Shown in pieces: positions 1 to 9,432 of a stretch of DNA of 35,166 nt. The notes beneath the pieces were generated by a model. The model made no database searches. It was not told the origin of the DNA and saw only the letters and a program-made list of their open reading frames with translations. Made by a program: the position numbers and the translations under genes. Positions within the stretch are counted from its first letter, which is position 1; every line of letters begins with the position of its first letter. The DNA comes from Gammaproteobacteria bacterium (GTDB taxonomy: Bacteria > Pseudomonadota > Gammaproteobacteria > Steroidobacterales > Steroidobacteraceae), in contig JAGWPD010000055.1 of assembly GCA_028870705.1 (NCBI GenBank), positions 1-35,166 on the forward strand, written 5' to 3'.

Positions 1-549
1 GCGCGCGCGGTGCACGGGCTGGGGCTTGCCGAGCTGCGCGGCCAGCCGCGCTTCGCGGAGATCGCCGATGAACTGCTGCGATTCATCGCCGGAGCCGAGC
101 TGATCATCCACAATGCCAGTTTCGACGTCGGCTTCCTCGATGCCGAGCTCGCGCGCCTCGGGCGCGATCCGCCGGTGCTGGTGGCTGAGCTCTGCCCGGT
201 GCTCGATACGCTCGCGCTGGCGCGCGAGATGCATCCCGGCCAGCGCAACAGCCTCGACGCGCTCTGCAAGCGCTATGGCCTCGACAACTCGCGCCGCGAG
301 CTGCACGGTGCGCTGCTCGATGCGCGGATCCTGGCCGACGTATACCTCGCGATGACCGGCGGGCAGAGCGCGCTCGCGCTCGATGAGTCGCCGCGGCGCG
401 CCGCCACGCATCTGCCGACCGCGGCGGCGGCGGGCCACCTGCCGCTGGTCGTGGTCGCTGCCAGCGCCGAGGAACGCGCGGCCCATGAACAATTGCAGGA
501 ACTGCTGCAGCGGGAGAGCCGCGGGCGCTGCCTTTGGCGCGGCCCATGA
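1..549 (+). CDS. dnaQ: DNA polymerase III epsilon subunit, 3'-5' exonuclease (5' truncated by window edge)
   Basis: Frame open from the window start; exonuclease motifs 'LIIHNASFDVGFLDAEL' and 'ELHGALLDARILADVYLAMTGGQ'. Confidence 0.88.
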   Translation, partial: ARAVHGLGLAELRGQPRFAEIADELLRFIAGAELIIHNASFDVGFLDAELARLGRDPPVLVAELCPVLDTLALAREMHPGQRNSLDALCKRYGLDNSRRELHGALLDARILADVYLAMTGGQSALALDESPRRAATHLPTAAAAGHLPLVVVAASAEERAAHEQLQELLQRESRGRCLWRGP

Positions 550-1556
550 AGCTGCTGGTCACCGGTGCCGCGGGGTTCATTGGTGCGTTCGCGGCGCAAC
601 GCTTCCTGGCCCGCGGCGATGAGGTCGTCGGCCTCGACAACCTGAATGAGTACTACGACGTACGGCTCAAGCAGGCGCGTCTCGCGCGGCTCGAGGCGCA
701 GCCGGGGTTCCGCTTCGCCAGGCTCGATCTCGCCGACCAGGCGGGCATGGCCGCGCTGTTCGAGCGCGAACGATTCCAGCGCGTGGTGCACCTCGGTGCA
801 CAGGCCGGCGTCCGCCATTCACTCGAGGATCCGCACGGCTATGTCAGCAGCAACCTGGCGGGCACGCTCAACGTGCTCGAAGGATGCCGCCGGCAGCGCG
901 TCGAGCACCTGGTCTATGCCTCGACCAGCTCGGTGTACGGCGCCAGCACGCGCCTGCCGTTCTCGGAGCACCAGGCCGCCGTGCACCCGCTGTCGTTCTA
1001 TGCCGCGACCAAGCGCGCGTGCGAACTCATGGCGCATGCGTACTCGTCGCTGTTCGGCCTCGCGACGACCGGCCTGCGGTTCTTCACCGTATACGGGCCC
1101 TGGGGCAGGCCCGACATGGCGCTGTTCCGCTTCACGCGCGCGATCCTCGCCGGCGAGCCGATCGAGGTCTACAACCACGGCCATCACCAGCGCGACTTCA
1201 CCTACGTCGATGACATCGTCGAAGGCGTGGTGCGCATCACCGACCGGGTCGCGCTTGGCGACGCGGCCTGGAACGGCGCCGATCCGGATCCTGCCAGCAG
1301 CCGCGCGCCGTTCCGGATCTACAACATCGGCAGCAACCGCCCGATCGAGCTGCTGCGCTATATCGAGGTGCTCGAAGCCTGCCTCGGCCGCAAGGCCACG
1401 CGCCGCTTGCTGCCGATGCAGCCGGGCGATGCGCCGGATACGCATGCCGACGTCGCCGAACTGATGGCGGCCGTGGGCTACGAGCCGCGCACGACGATCG
1501 AGGCTGGCGTGGGCAATTTTGTCCGCTGGTATCGGGAGTACTACCAGGTCACATGA
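546..1556 (+). CDS. NAD-dependent epimerase, UDP-glucuronate 4-epimerase-like (SDR)
   Basis: Rossmann start 'MKLLVTGAAGFIGA', 'STSSVYG', YxxxK ('YAATK'), 'HHQRDFTYVDDIVEGV', 'PGDAPDTHADV'. ATG at 546 preferred over 534; overlaps the dnaQ stop by 4 nt. Confidence 0.85.
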   Translation: MKLLVTGAAGFIGAFAAQRFLARGDEVVGLDNLNEYYDVRLKQARLARLEAQPGFRFARLDLADQAGMAALFERERFQRVVHLGAQAGVRHSLEDPHGYVSSNLAGTLNVLEGCRRQRVEHLVYASTSSVYGASTRLPFSEHQAAVHPLSFYAATKRACELMAHAYSSLFGLATTGLRFFTVYGPWGRPDMALFRFTRAILAGEPIEVYNHGHHQRDFTYVDDIVEGVVRITDRVALGDAAWNGADPDPASSRAPFRIYNIGSNRPIELLRYIEVLEACLGRKATRRLLPMQPGDAPDTHADVAELMAAVGYEPRTTIEAGVGNFVRWYREYYQVT

Positions 1557-3205
1557 ACAACTACCCCAGCGGCGCCGACTGTCCTGCCTGGAAGCAGCTT
1601 GCCGGCGCGGCGCCGGCCGCGCGCACGCGCACGACGCGCGAGCTGTTCGCCGCGGATGACGAGCGGTTCGCGCACTGCTCGGTCGAGGCGGCCGGGCTGC
1701 TGTTCGACTATTCCCGCCAGCGCGTGTCCGCGGAGCTGCTGCCGGTGTTTGCGCAGCTGGCCGACCAGTTGCAGCTGCGCGAGCGCATCGCGGCGATGTT
1801 CCGCGGCGATACCGTCAATACCACCGAAGTCCGCGCGGTGCTGCACACCGCCTTGCGCCGCGGCGGTGCGCCCGCGCCATTGCTGGTCGCCGGACAGGAC
1901 ATCGACGCGCTGGTGCGCGCCGAGCGCGAACGCATGCTCGCCTTCGCCGAGGGCGTGCGCAGCGGGGCGGTCTACTCCAGTTCCGACCAGCCGTTCTCGC
2001 TGGTGATCAATATCGGCATCGGCGGCTCCGACCTCGGCCCGGCGATGGCGGTCGAGGCACTGCGCCAGTACACGGCCGGCGGTCCGCGCGTCGCCTGCGT
2101 CTCGAACGTCGACGGCTGCCAGCTCGCCGACCTGCTCGCGCTCGCCGACCCGGCGCGGACGCTGTTCATCATCTGCTCGAAGACCTTCACCACGCTCGAG
2201 ACGCGCACCAACGCGCTGGCGGCGCGCGCCTGGCTGCGCGCGCGGCTCGGCGCTGCGGCGGTGCCCGCGCATTTCGCCGCGGTCTCGGTCAACGCCCGGG
2301 CGATGGACGAGTTCGGCGTGCATCCGGAATACCGCTTCGCGATGTGGGACTGGGTGGGCGGGCGCTATTCGATCTGGTCCTCGATCGGCGTGTCGCTCGC
2401 GATCGCGATCGGCCGCGCCCACTTCGAGGCCTTCCTGCACGGTGCCGCTGCGATGGACCGGCACTTCCAGGAAGCGCCATGGCTGCAGAACCTGCCGGTG
2501 CTGGCGGCGATGCTTGGCATCTGGAACATCAATTTCCTCGACTTGCCGACGCTGGCCATCTTGCCCTACGACCAGCGGCTGGCGCGCTTCAGCGCCTACC
2601 TGCAGCAGCTCGAGATGGAGAGCAACGGCAAGTCGGTGCGGCTCGACGGAAGTCCCGCGCCGGTGCCGACCTGCCCGGTGATCTGGGGCGAGCCGGGCAA
2701 CAACGCGCAGCACTCGTTCTTCCAGCTGCTGCACCAGGGCAGCCCACGGGCCGCGCTCGATTTCCTGCTGCCGGTGATCAGCTCCTGCGACAGCCAGCCG
2801 GCGCAGGACCTGGCGATCGCCAATTGCCTGGCGCAGGCCGAGGCGTTCGCTTTTGGACAGGGTGCGGCGGCCGTGGCAGCCGACCTGCACCGCCAGGGCA
2901 TGGCGCCGGAGCGCGTCGCCGAACTGCTGCCGCACAAGGTGCACGCAGGCAATCGCCCGTCGACGCTGCTCATGTTCCCGCGCGTCGATCCGCCGACGCT
3001 CGGCAAGCTGATCGCTCTCTACGAACACAAGGTGCTGGTGCAGAGCGTGGTGTGGGGCATCAATGCCTTCGACCAGTGGGGCGTGGAGCTTGGCAAACGG
3101 CTCTGCGACACGATCGTGCCGCTGGTGAAGCAGCCGCGCCTGGCCCGCGAGCTATCGAGTTCGCTCCGTGGTGCATTGAAGTTCGTCGAGCGCGAGCGCC
3201 GTTGA
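1553..3205 (+). CDS. pgi: Glucose-6-phosphate isomerase
   Basis: 550 aa; 'VINIGIGGSDLGPAMAVEAL', 'VGGRYSIWSSIGVSLAIAIG', 'GEPGNNAQHSFFQLLHQG', 'NAFDQWGVELGK'. Confidence 0.96.
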   Translation: MNNYPSGADCPAWKQLAGAAPAARTRTTRELFAADDERFAHCSVEAAGLLFDYSRQRVSAELLPVFAQLADQLQLRERIAAMFRGDTVNTTEVRAVLHTALRRGGAPAPLLVAGQDIDALVRAERERMLAFAEGVRSGAVYSSSDQPFSLVINIGIGGSDLGPAMAVEALRQYTAGGPRVACVSNVDGCQLADLLALADPARTLFIICSKTFTTLETRTNALAARAWLRARLGAAAVPAHFAAVSVNARAMDEFGVHPEYRFAMWDWVGGRYSIWSSIGVSLAIAIGRAHFEAFLHGAAAMDRHFQEAPWLQNLPVLAAMLGIWNINFLDLPTLAILPYDQRLARFSAYLQQLEMESNGKSVRLDGSPAPVPTCPVIWGEPGNNAQHSFFQLLHQGSPRAALDFLLPVISSCDSQPAQDLAIANCLAQAEAFAFGQGAAAVAADLHRQGMAPERVAELLPHKVHAGNRPSTLLMFPRVDPPTLGKLIALYEHKVLVQSVVWGINAFDQWGVELGKRLCDTIVPLVKQPRLARELSSSLRGALKFVERERR

Positions 3206-3266
3206 AGGGTGCCGCGCCGGCCGGCGCCTGGCGGTTTCGCGCCGCGCCGTACCGCTCAGGTCCACC

Positions 3267-3887
3267 TCAGCCGCGCCGATTCGCAGGGCCGCCGAGCGAG
3301 GCGAGCAGCCGGCGTGCGGACGCGGCAAAGCTCGCCATGTCTTTCAGCGGCCAGGCGACCAGCATCGCACCCTCGAGGCCACCGAGCAGCATCAGCGCCA
3401 CCTGCTCGTCGCTCCCCTGAGGATGAAGGGATCCACCACTGCGGCCCTCGCCGATGACGCGCGCCAGCCAGCGTTCATTGTCGGCGAAGAACGCGCGGAT
3501 CGTCCGTTGCATCGGCGCGGGCAGCGTCAGGTACTCGGCCGCGAGGATCCCGCACAGGCACAGCCGGTCCTGCCGCAGCACCTTCGCGTGCAAGCGGGCG
3601 TAGCGCTCGAGGCGCAGCGGCGCGCCCAGGCCCGCGGCGTCGATCGCCGCCAGGGCTGCACGGAAGCCGCGTGCGTAGCGTTCCAGGATCGCCGCGCCGA
3701 GCACAGCCTTGGTGCTGAAGTGATGGTGCAGGCTCGCCTTGGTGATGCCGATTTCGGCGGCGACATCGGCGTAGCTGAAGCCGTTGTAGCCGCGCGTCTG
3801 CATCAGGCGCCCGGCCACGTCCAGAATGCGATCCGGGGTGCCGGTCGAGCGTTTCGAGGTCGCGGGTTTCTTCCTGACGGCGGGCAT
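3267..3887 (-). CDS. TetR/AcrR family transcriptional regulator
   Basis: N-terminal HTH 'RILDVAGRLMQTRGYNGFSYADVAAEIGITKASLHHHFSTKAVLGAAILERY'; divergent from the methyltransferase. Confidence 0.92.
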   Translation of the reverse strand: MPAVRKKPATSKRSTGTPDRILDVAGRLMQTRGYNGFSYADVAAEIGITKASLHHHFSTKAVLGAAILERYARGFRAALAAIDAAGLGAPLRLERYARLHAKVLRQDRLCLCGILAAEYLTLPAPMQRTIRAFFADNERWLARVIGEGRSGGSLHPQGSDEQVALMLLGGLEGAMLVAWPLKDMASFAASARRLLASLGGPANRRG

Positions 3888-3927
3888 CTGACACCTGGCG
3901 GCTACGGCGATTCCTTCCTTGTATCCA

Positions 3928-3943
3928 TACCTACTAGTAGGTA
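3928..3943. promoter_or_regulatory. Candidate TetR-type operator, 16-bp perfect palindrome TACCTACTAGTAGGTA
   Basis: Read directly in the 95-bp divergent intergenic region between the TetR gene and the methyltransferase gene. Confidence 0.65.
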
Positions 3944-3982
3944 GATTCGGTCACGGCCAGGCGCAGCGCAGGGAACCATGCC

Positions 3983-5035
3983 GTGAGCGAGCGTGATGCA
4001 GACCTCAATTCCTTCCTCAACCGGGCGATCGACGACCTGGGCGCCGCGATGAGTGCGGTACTGGTCTGTATCGGCGATGAGCTCGGTTTCTATAGGGAAC
4101 TTGCCAAAGGCGCGTTGACGCCGCTCGAGTTGGCCGCGCGGACCGGCACCGCCGAGCGCTGCGTGCGCGAGTGGCTGGCGAACCAGGCCGCTGGCGGGTA
4201 CGTCAGCTTCGAGGCGGCCTTCGACCGCTATTCGCTCAACGAAGCGCAGGCCACCTGCCTGGCCGGCCGCGGCGGCGTGCACGACCTGCCTGGCGCCTAT
4301 CATGTGGTCGAGGACTTCTTCCGTGTCAAGGATCGCGCCGTCAGGGCCTACCGCACCGGCGAGCGCCTGCCATGGGACGCGCACCAGCCCAGCCTCTTCG
4401 ACGGCGTCGAGCGGTTCCTGGGCGCCACCTATCGCACGCACCTGCTCAACCACTGGCTGCCGGCCCTCGATGGCCTGGTCGAGAAGCTCCGCGCCGGCGC
4501 CTCGGTCGCGGATGTCGGCTGCGGCCTCGGCACCAGCACGATGCTGATGGCCGAAGCCTTCCCGGGGAGCGAGTTCGTCGGCATCGACACCAGCGCCGCC
4601 GCGATCGAGGCTGCGCAGCGCCGCGCGAGCGAGCACGGGCTGCGCAACGTGCGGTTCGTGCTCGGCGATGCCGAGACCTACCAGGAAGGCGAGCTCGATT
4701 TCGTCGCGTTCCTGAACAGCCTGCATTCGATGTCGGATCCGGCGGCCTGCGCGCGCCACAGCTTCCATCAGCTGCGCCGCGACGGCCACGCGCTCATCGT
4801 CGAGCCGCGCGCGGGCGATCGCATCGAGGACAACCTCACGCCGGTCGGCCGCATGTACTACGCCGCCTCCGCCATGGTCTGCGTTCCCAACGCACTGGCC
4901 GCCGCGGGGCTGAAGATCGGCGCCCAGGCGGGCGAGCGGGCGCTCGAGGAAGTGCTGGTCGAAGCGGGCGGGTTCACGCGCCTGCGGCGCGTGTACGACA
5001 CGCCGCTCAGCATGGTGCTGGAGGCGCGGCCTTAG
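3983..5035 (+). CDS. Class I SAM-dependent methyltransferase with N-terminal winged-helix-like region
   Basis: SAM motif 'VADVGCGLGTSTMLMAEAFPGSEFVGIDTS'; N-terminal 'LTPLELAARTGTAERCVREWLANQAAGGYV'. GTG start; the nearby ATG at 3978 runs into a stop. Confidence 0.85.
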   Translation: MSERDADLNSFLNRAIDDLGAAMSAVLVCIGDELGFYRELAKGALTPLELAARTGTAERCVREWLANQAAGGYVSFEAAFDRYSLNEAQATCLAGRGGVHDLPGAYHVVEDFFRVKDRAVRAYRTGERLPWDAHQPSLFDGVERFLGATYRTHLLNHWLPALDGLVEKLRAGASVADVGCGLGTSTMLMAEAFPGSEFVGIDTSAAAIEAAQRRASEHGLRNVRFVLGDAETYQEGELDFVAFLNSLHSMSDPAACARHSFHQLRRDGHALIVEPRAGDRIEDNLTPVGRMYYAASAMVCVPNALAAAGLKIGAQAGERALEEVLVEAGGFTRLRRVYDTPLSMVLEARP

Positions 5036-5466
5036 GCAGACGCGACGCCTACCACCAGTACCAGCCACATCGCCGCGAGCACCAGCCAGCTCGCGAAGTA
5101 GGCGCGGATGCGCCAGCGTAGTCTGTTGGGGCCGAGGTGGATCGCGGCGTGGGCGATGCGCGCGGCAACATAGCACCAGGCGAGAATCACCATCGTCATC
5201 CCAGCGTGCCGCGTGAACATGGCCGCGAGGCAGGCCACGTAGAACAGCGTTGGTGCTTCGAACAGGTTGCTGAAGTGCCGCGCGGCCTTGGCGGCGCTTT
5301 CGGGTTCGGGTACGCCCTGGTCCTGGTATATGCGGTAGTAGGCGGTAGTGATCAGCCGCTCGCGCACTGCGTGCACGCGGCGCCGGAACAGCGTGACCAG
5401 CACCGTCGCGGTCACGACCACCATCGCGAACATCGGGTAGACGAGGCTGGAATCATGATCGCCCAT
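5032..5466 (-). CDS. MAPEG family membrane protein
   Basis: 'YPMFAMVVVTATVLVTLFRRR', 'RHFSNLFEAPTLFYVACLAA', 'YVAARIAHAAIHL' typical of MAPEG proteins. Confidence 0.85.
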   Translation of the reverse strand: MGDHDSSLVYPMFAMVVVTATVLVTLFRRRVHAVRERLITTAYYRIYQDQGVPEPESAAKAARHFSNLFEAPTLFYVACLAAMFTRHAGMTMVILAWCYVAARIAHAAIHLGPNRLRWRIRAYFASWLVLAAMWLVLVVGVASA

Positions 5467-5475
5467 GGTCGCACC

Positions 5476-6243
5476 TTACCCTTCCACGGTCCTCACGGTC
5501 CACAGGTCGCGGGCGAGCTGCGGGGCGGCCAGGTACGCGTAGGGCATGTAGAAGTAGCCGGCATCACCCCATTTCGTCGACCAGGAGTTCATGCAGGTGT
5601 AGCAACCGCCGCGGTCGTCGTAGCCCACCGCGAGCACCGCATGGCCGCCGACGACGCGCTCGCCCGGACCGGGCATCGGCATGTGGCCGGCGCGGGCGAC
5701 GGCGGGCGATTCGAAACCCTCATACACCGAGAACCCGAACACGAACGGATAGCCACTCGCGAGGCACCCCTTCATCTGCCAGGCGTCCTGCACCAGCCGC
5801 TGGTAGCTGAGGGCCTGGTGCCTGAGGCCATCGCGATAGGCAGGGGCGGGCGGTCGCTCGGCGAAACGCTCCGGCGCATATGGCCAGAGCGGCTCGCCGC
5901 AGACACCTTGTCTGGCGAGCGTCTTGATGCCATCGCGCAGCATCGCACCGGCGTCGGTGCCGACCGTGCCTTCGATCGCCCGCTCGTTGTAATAGATGAA
6001 CAGGCGCGAGGGCACGAAACTGCGCGCGCCGCGTTGCTTGAGCAGGTCGAAGCGGTAGGCGTTGCCGATCGCATTCGCGGTACAGCTGCCGAGCACGCCC
6101 TGGTCGAATACCGGCGGGCAGCGGGGCCGCAGGTCGACCGCGGCGGGGAGCCGCTTGAGCACCGGCGGCGGGGCGGCGTAGAGGTGATCGCGCTGGTCGG
6201 GGAGATCCGGAATCCAGCCATAGCGCGCGGACTTGCGTTTCAT
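5476..6243 (-). CDS. C1 family (papain-like) cysteine peptidase
   Basis: 'VFDQGVLGSCTANAIGNAYRFD' (Cys), 'VVGGHAVLAVGYDD' (His), 'CMNSWSTKWGDAGYFYMPYAYL' (Asn); AGGAG RBS upstream on the minus strand. Confidence 0.88.
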   Translation of the reverse strand: MKRKSARYGWIPDLPDQRDHLYAAPPPVLKRLPAAVDLRPRCPPVFDQGVLGSCTANAIGNAYRFDLLKQRGARSFVPSRLFIYYNERAIEGTVGTDAGAMLRDGIKTLARQGVCGEPLWPYAPERFAERPPAPAYRDGLRHQALSYQRLVQDAWQMKGCLASGYPFVFGFSVYEGFESPAVARAGHMPMPGPGERVVGGHAVLAVGYDDRGGCYTCMNSWSTKWGDAGYFYMPYAYLAAPQLARDLWTVRTVEG

Positions 6244-6339
6244 GTGCGCTCCTGTGGGCAGGAAAGAACAAATGAGCCGCGCGCCACTCTAGCCCCGTTG
6301 GCGCGCCATTGCCAGATCGGACGGTCGGCGGCCGGCTAC

Positions 6340-6368
6340 TGGAGAGGCGAGCCGGTTCAACCTAGAAT
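6340..6368 (+). promoter_or_regulatory. Candidate sigma70 promoter (TGGAGA-N17-TAGAAT)
   Basis: 4/6 -35 match, 17-nt spacer, TAGAAT ending 8 nt before the ATG at 6377. Confidence 0.4.
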
Positions 6369-6376
6369 CACGCGCC

Positions 6377-7387
6377 ATGAACCCGCGCGGCACCATGCGG
6401 CACATCGCCTACGGCCCTGATCCGGGCGCGGGCTCGCTGCGCGTCGTCACGGGGCCGGTACCGGTGCCGTCCGCGGGCGAGCTGCTGATCGCGGTCGATC
6501 ACGCGGGCGTGAACCGCCCGGATGTGCAGCAGCGCGCCGGCAGTTATCCGCCGCCGCCCGGCGCCTCACCGATCCTTGGCCTGGAAGTGTCCGGCAAGGT
6601 CGCTATGGTGGGTGCGGGCGTTGAAGGCTGGAAGGTCGGCGATGCGGTCTGCGCGCTGACCCCGGGCGGCGGCTACGCGCAGTACTGTCTCACGCCGGCC
6701 GGGCAGGCGCTGCCGGTGCCGAGAGGGTGGAGCCTCGAGCAGGCGGCGGGCCTGTGCGAGACCTGGTTTACGGTCTGGGCCAATCTCGTCGACATCGGCG
6801 GCTTGCGCGCTGGGCAGCAGGTGCTGGTGCACGGCGGCTCGAGCGGTATCGGTCTCGCGGCGATCGAGCTGATCAGGCTGCGCGGTGCGCAGTGCATCGT
6901 CACCGTGGGCGATGACGAGAAAGCGCGCTTCTGCCGCGGGTTCGGCGCGCAGGCGGCGATCAACTACAAGAGCGAGGATTTCGTGGCGCGGGTGCGCGAG
7001 CTCACCGCTGGCGCCGGCGTCGATCTGGTGCTCGACATGGTCGCCGGGGATTACGTGCCGCGCAACCTCCAGGTGCTGCGGCGCGACGGCCGCGAGCTGC
7101 TGATCGCGCTCCAGCGCGGCACGCAGGCCGAGGTGGATCTCAACCTCGTGATGCGCAACCGGCTGACGATCACCGGCTCGACGATGCGGCCGCGCACGAG
7201 TGCCGAGAAAACGGCCATACGCGATGCGCTGCGACGCGAGGTCTGGCCCGCCTGCGAGGCCGGCCACGTACGCGTGCACGTGCATGCGATTTTTCCGCTG
7301 GCGCAGGCCGCCGATGCACACCGCCTCATGGAGAGCAGCCGCCACATCGGCAAGATCCTGCTGCGCGTCGACGCGGCCGGAGTCTAG
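6377..7387 (+). CDS. NAD(P)H quinone oxidoreductase / zinc-type alcohol dehydrogenase-like (MDR superfamily)
   Basis: 'VDHAGVNRPDVQQRAGSYPPPPGASPILGLEVSG', 'VLVHGGSSGIGLAAIELIRLRGA', 'SSRHIGKILLRV'. Confidence 0.9.
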   Translation: MNPRGTMRHIAYGPDPGAGSLRVVTGPVPVPSAGELLIAVDHAGVNRPDVQQRAGSYPPPPGASPILGLEVSGKVAMVGAGVEGWKVGDAVCALTPGGGYAQYCLTPAGQALPVPRGWSLEQAAGLCETWFTVWANLVDIGGLRAGQQVLVHGGSSGIGLAAIELIRLRGAQCIVTVGDDEKARFCRGFGAQAAINYKSEDFVARVRELTAGAGVDLVLDMVAGDYVPRNLQVLRRDGRELLIALQRGTQAEVDLNLVMRNRLTITGSTMRPRTSAEKTAIRDALRREVWPACEAGHVRVHVHAIFPLAQAADAHRLMESSRHIGKILLRVDAAGV

Positions 7388-9432
7388 TTGGCCTCGATCC
7401 AGTCCATCACCGCGCTGCGGTTCAGCGCGGCCTGCCTGAAGGTCACGAGGTGATTGTCTTTCACCACGTACAGCACGAACAGCGCGGTAGCGTTGCCGGA
7501 GACGGTGATCGTTCCCAGCCCCCGTCCGGTGGTCGAGTCGATCACGAAGTAGCCCGAGGCGTTGCTTGCGGAGAAGGTGCCGTTCGCGATACTGATCGCC
7601 GGCAGCAGCAGCATGGGCGCCACGTCCTCGGCATATTGCGTGCCGCTGATGTAGAAATTCGGCAGGGTCGAGGTGAACGGGCCGGACACCTGTGCCTCGA
7701 GCAGACCGGATCCGCCGGCGGTGCCACTGTGCTCGATCACGTAGCCGTTGGCAGGCCCGTCGAGATAGATGGTGAACTGGCGCGTCACGTTGCCGTTGAC
7801 GAAGCCAAGGGTGGTGCGGCCATCGGCCGCACGCACCGCGTAGGTCGCGCCGGTGATTGCCGTATTGAGCGACACGTTGGCCAGGTTGGCGCTGTCGAGT
7901 TGCAAATCAACCGTGCCATTCGTGGCGTTCGCGTTCGACAGGCGCCCGAGCTCGATCACGGTTTTCGGCGCCGCCACGGCCTGGGCGCCCCAAAGGCTCA
8001 GTATCCCCGGATTGGCGAGCGAGGCATTGCTGAACCCGCCGGAGGCCTGGCGCGTCAGATACCCGGCCAGGCGCGGCGCCTGGTCAGTCGTGACCAGCAG
8101 CAGCTTATCCTTGCTGACGACGTAATAGGCGAAATGGAAGGTCTGGTTGCCGCCTGCCGCGGTCGCCGTGAGCGTCAGCGTGCCGCGGCCGGTGTTGAGG
8201 TCGGGCGCGCCCAGGTTGCCGGCGAGCGCTGCGTCACTGAGCGGATTGCTGCCGTTGGAATCGGCGTGGCCGTCGACGACCAGGCCACCGACATCGAAAG
8301 TGACCGTGCCGGCGAGCGCCATGCGCACGCCATCGGCCTGCACGCCGAGCGTACCAAAGGCGAAACTCCCGGCCAGCGCCGCCTGGTTGAAATCGGCGGA
8401 CGTCTGCCTGAGGAAGAACCCGCTGCCCGACTGCGCGTCGCCCGCGTTCTGCAACTGGATGCGTCCGCCGCTGAGCGCGGTGGTCAACGCGAAATCATAT
8501 TCGGGCGAATTGCCGGTGCCGGTGAACTTGAGTGTGCCGTTGTTGGCAATGCGGTTGGTGCAGGTACCGGTCATCGATTCTGTCACCGGCGGCGTGCTGG
8601 CGCTGTAGTCGTGGTAGCCGGTCACCGTGCCGCTCGAGGTCACGTTGTAGCTGCCGGCGCTCACGGTCATCTCATTGTTCAGGAACCCCGTCGTCATGAA
8701 GGCGTACTGCCCATTGAGCAGGCAGGCCTCTGCCGGGTTGACCACGATCGTGATGCTGGCGGTCGCGACATTCGCCGGCGTATTGCTGTCGGTCACCTTG
8801 ACCTGGAAGGTGTAGGTACCGGCCGTGGTCGGTGTGCCGCTGAAACTGGTGATCGATGTGGTCGAGGTCGTGCTGAAGGTGATGCCGGGGGGCGGCTGCG
8901 CGCTGTTGGCCAGCGCCCAGGTGAAGGGGCCGAGGCCGCCGGCCACAGTGACGCCAGCACCATAGGCGACCCCGACGTTGGCGGGGAACAGCACGGGTGG
9001 TGTGATGACGGGCGTGCCCAGCACCACCATCGTCGCCGTCGACACCTGCGTCGTATCGTGGACCGAGGTGGCCGTGATGACCGGCGTGCTGACGCCAACC
9101 ACGCCGCTTGCGGGGGCAGTGTAGGTCACGGCCGTGGTGGTAGCGTTCGAGAGGGCGCCCACGCCGGTCAGCGTCCAGCTCACGCCCTGTTTGTTGGGAT
9201 CCGAGGCGACCGTGGCGGTGAGCACGAGCGAGCCGCCCGGCTGGAGCTGCGTCGAATTGGTCGAGCTGGTCAGCACGATGCCGGTCGTGGTGCCCACCGG
9301 CGTGGTGCCGACCGCGCGCGAGCTGCCGCTGCAGGCGGTCATCAGCAACACGAGGGTGGCGCCGGCACAGACGCTGGCGATGCGCCCGACGGGCGCGCGA
9401 ACGATAAAGCTCAAATCGACTCTCCTGGGCAT
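7384..9432 (-). CDS. Secreted/lipoprotein with putative Ig-like (He_PIG-type) domain; function unknown
   Basis: Signal 'GATLVLLMTACSGSS' (lipobox-like); 'LGPFTWALANSAQPPPGITFS...FSGTPTTAGTYTFQVKVTDSNTPANVATASITIVV'. Confidence 0.75.
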   Translation of the reverse strand: MPRRVDLSFIVRAPVGRIASVCAGATLVLLMTACSGSSRAVGTTPVGTTTGIVLTSSTNSTQLQPGGSLVLTATVASDPNKQGVSWTLTGVGALSNATTTAVTYTAPASGVVGVSTPVITATSVHDTTQVSTATMVVLGTPVITPPVLFPANVGVAYGAGVTVAGGLGPFTWALANSAQPPPGITFSTTSTTSITSFSGTPTTAGTYTFQVKVTDSNTPANVATASITIVVNPAEACLLNGQYAFMTTGFLNNEMTVSAGSYNVTSSGTVTGYHDYSASTPPVTESMTGTCTNRIANNGTLKFTGTGNSPEYDFALTTALSGGRIQLQNAGDAQSGSGFFLRQTSADFNQAALAGSFAFGTLGVQADGVRMALAGTVTFDVGGLVVDGHADSNGSNPLSDAALAGNLGAPDLNTGRGTLTLTATAAGGNQTFHFAYYVVSKDKLLLVTTDQAPRLAGYLTRQASGGFSNASLANPGILSLWGAQAVAAPKTVIELGRLSNANATNGTVDLQLDSANLANVSLNTAITGATYAVRAADGRTTLGFVNGNVTRQFTIYLDGPANGYVIEHSGTAGGSGLLEAQVSGPFTSTLPNFYISGTQYAEDVAPMLLLPAISIANGTFSASNASGYFVIDSTTGRGLGTITVSGNATALFVLYVVKDNHLVTFRQAALNRSAVMDWIEAN

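Noticed and set aside
1541-3028. 495-aa minus-strand ORF opposite pgi
   Set aside because: Shadow ORF; pgi is unambiguous on the plus strand.
3214-3227. GCGCCGGCCGGCGC palindrome after pgi as a terminator or site
   Set aside because: All-GC palindromes of this size are expected by chance in this composition; no U-tract.
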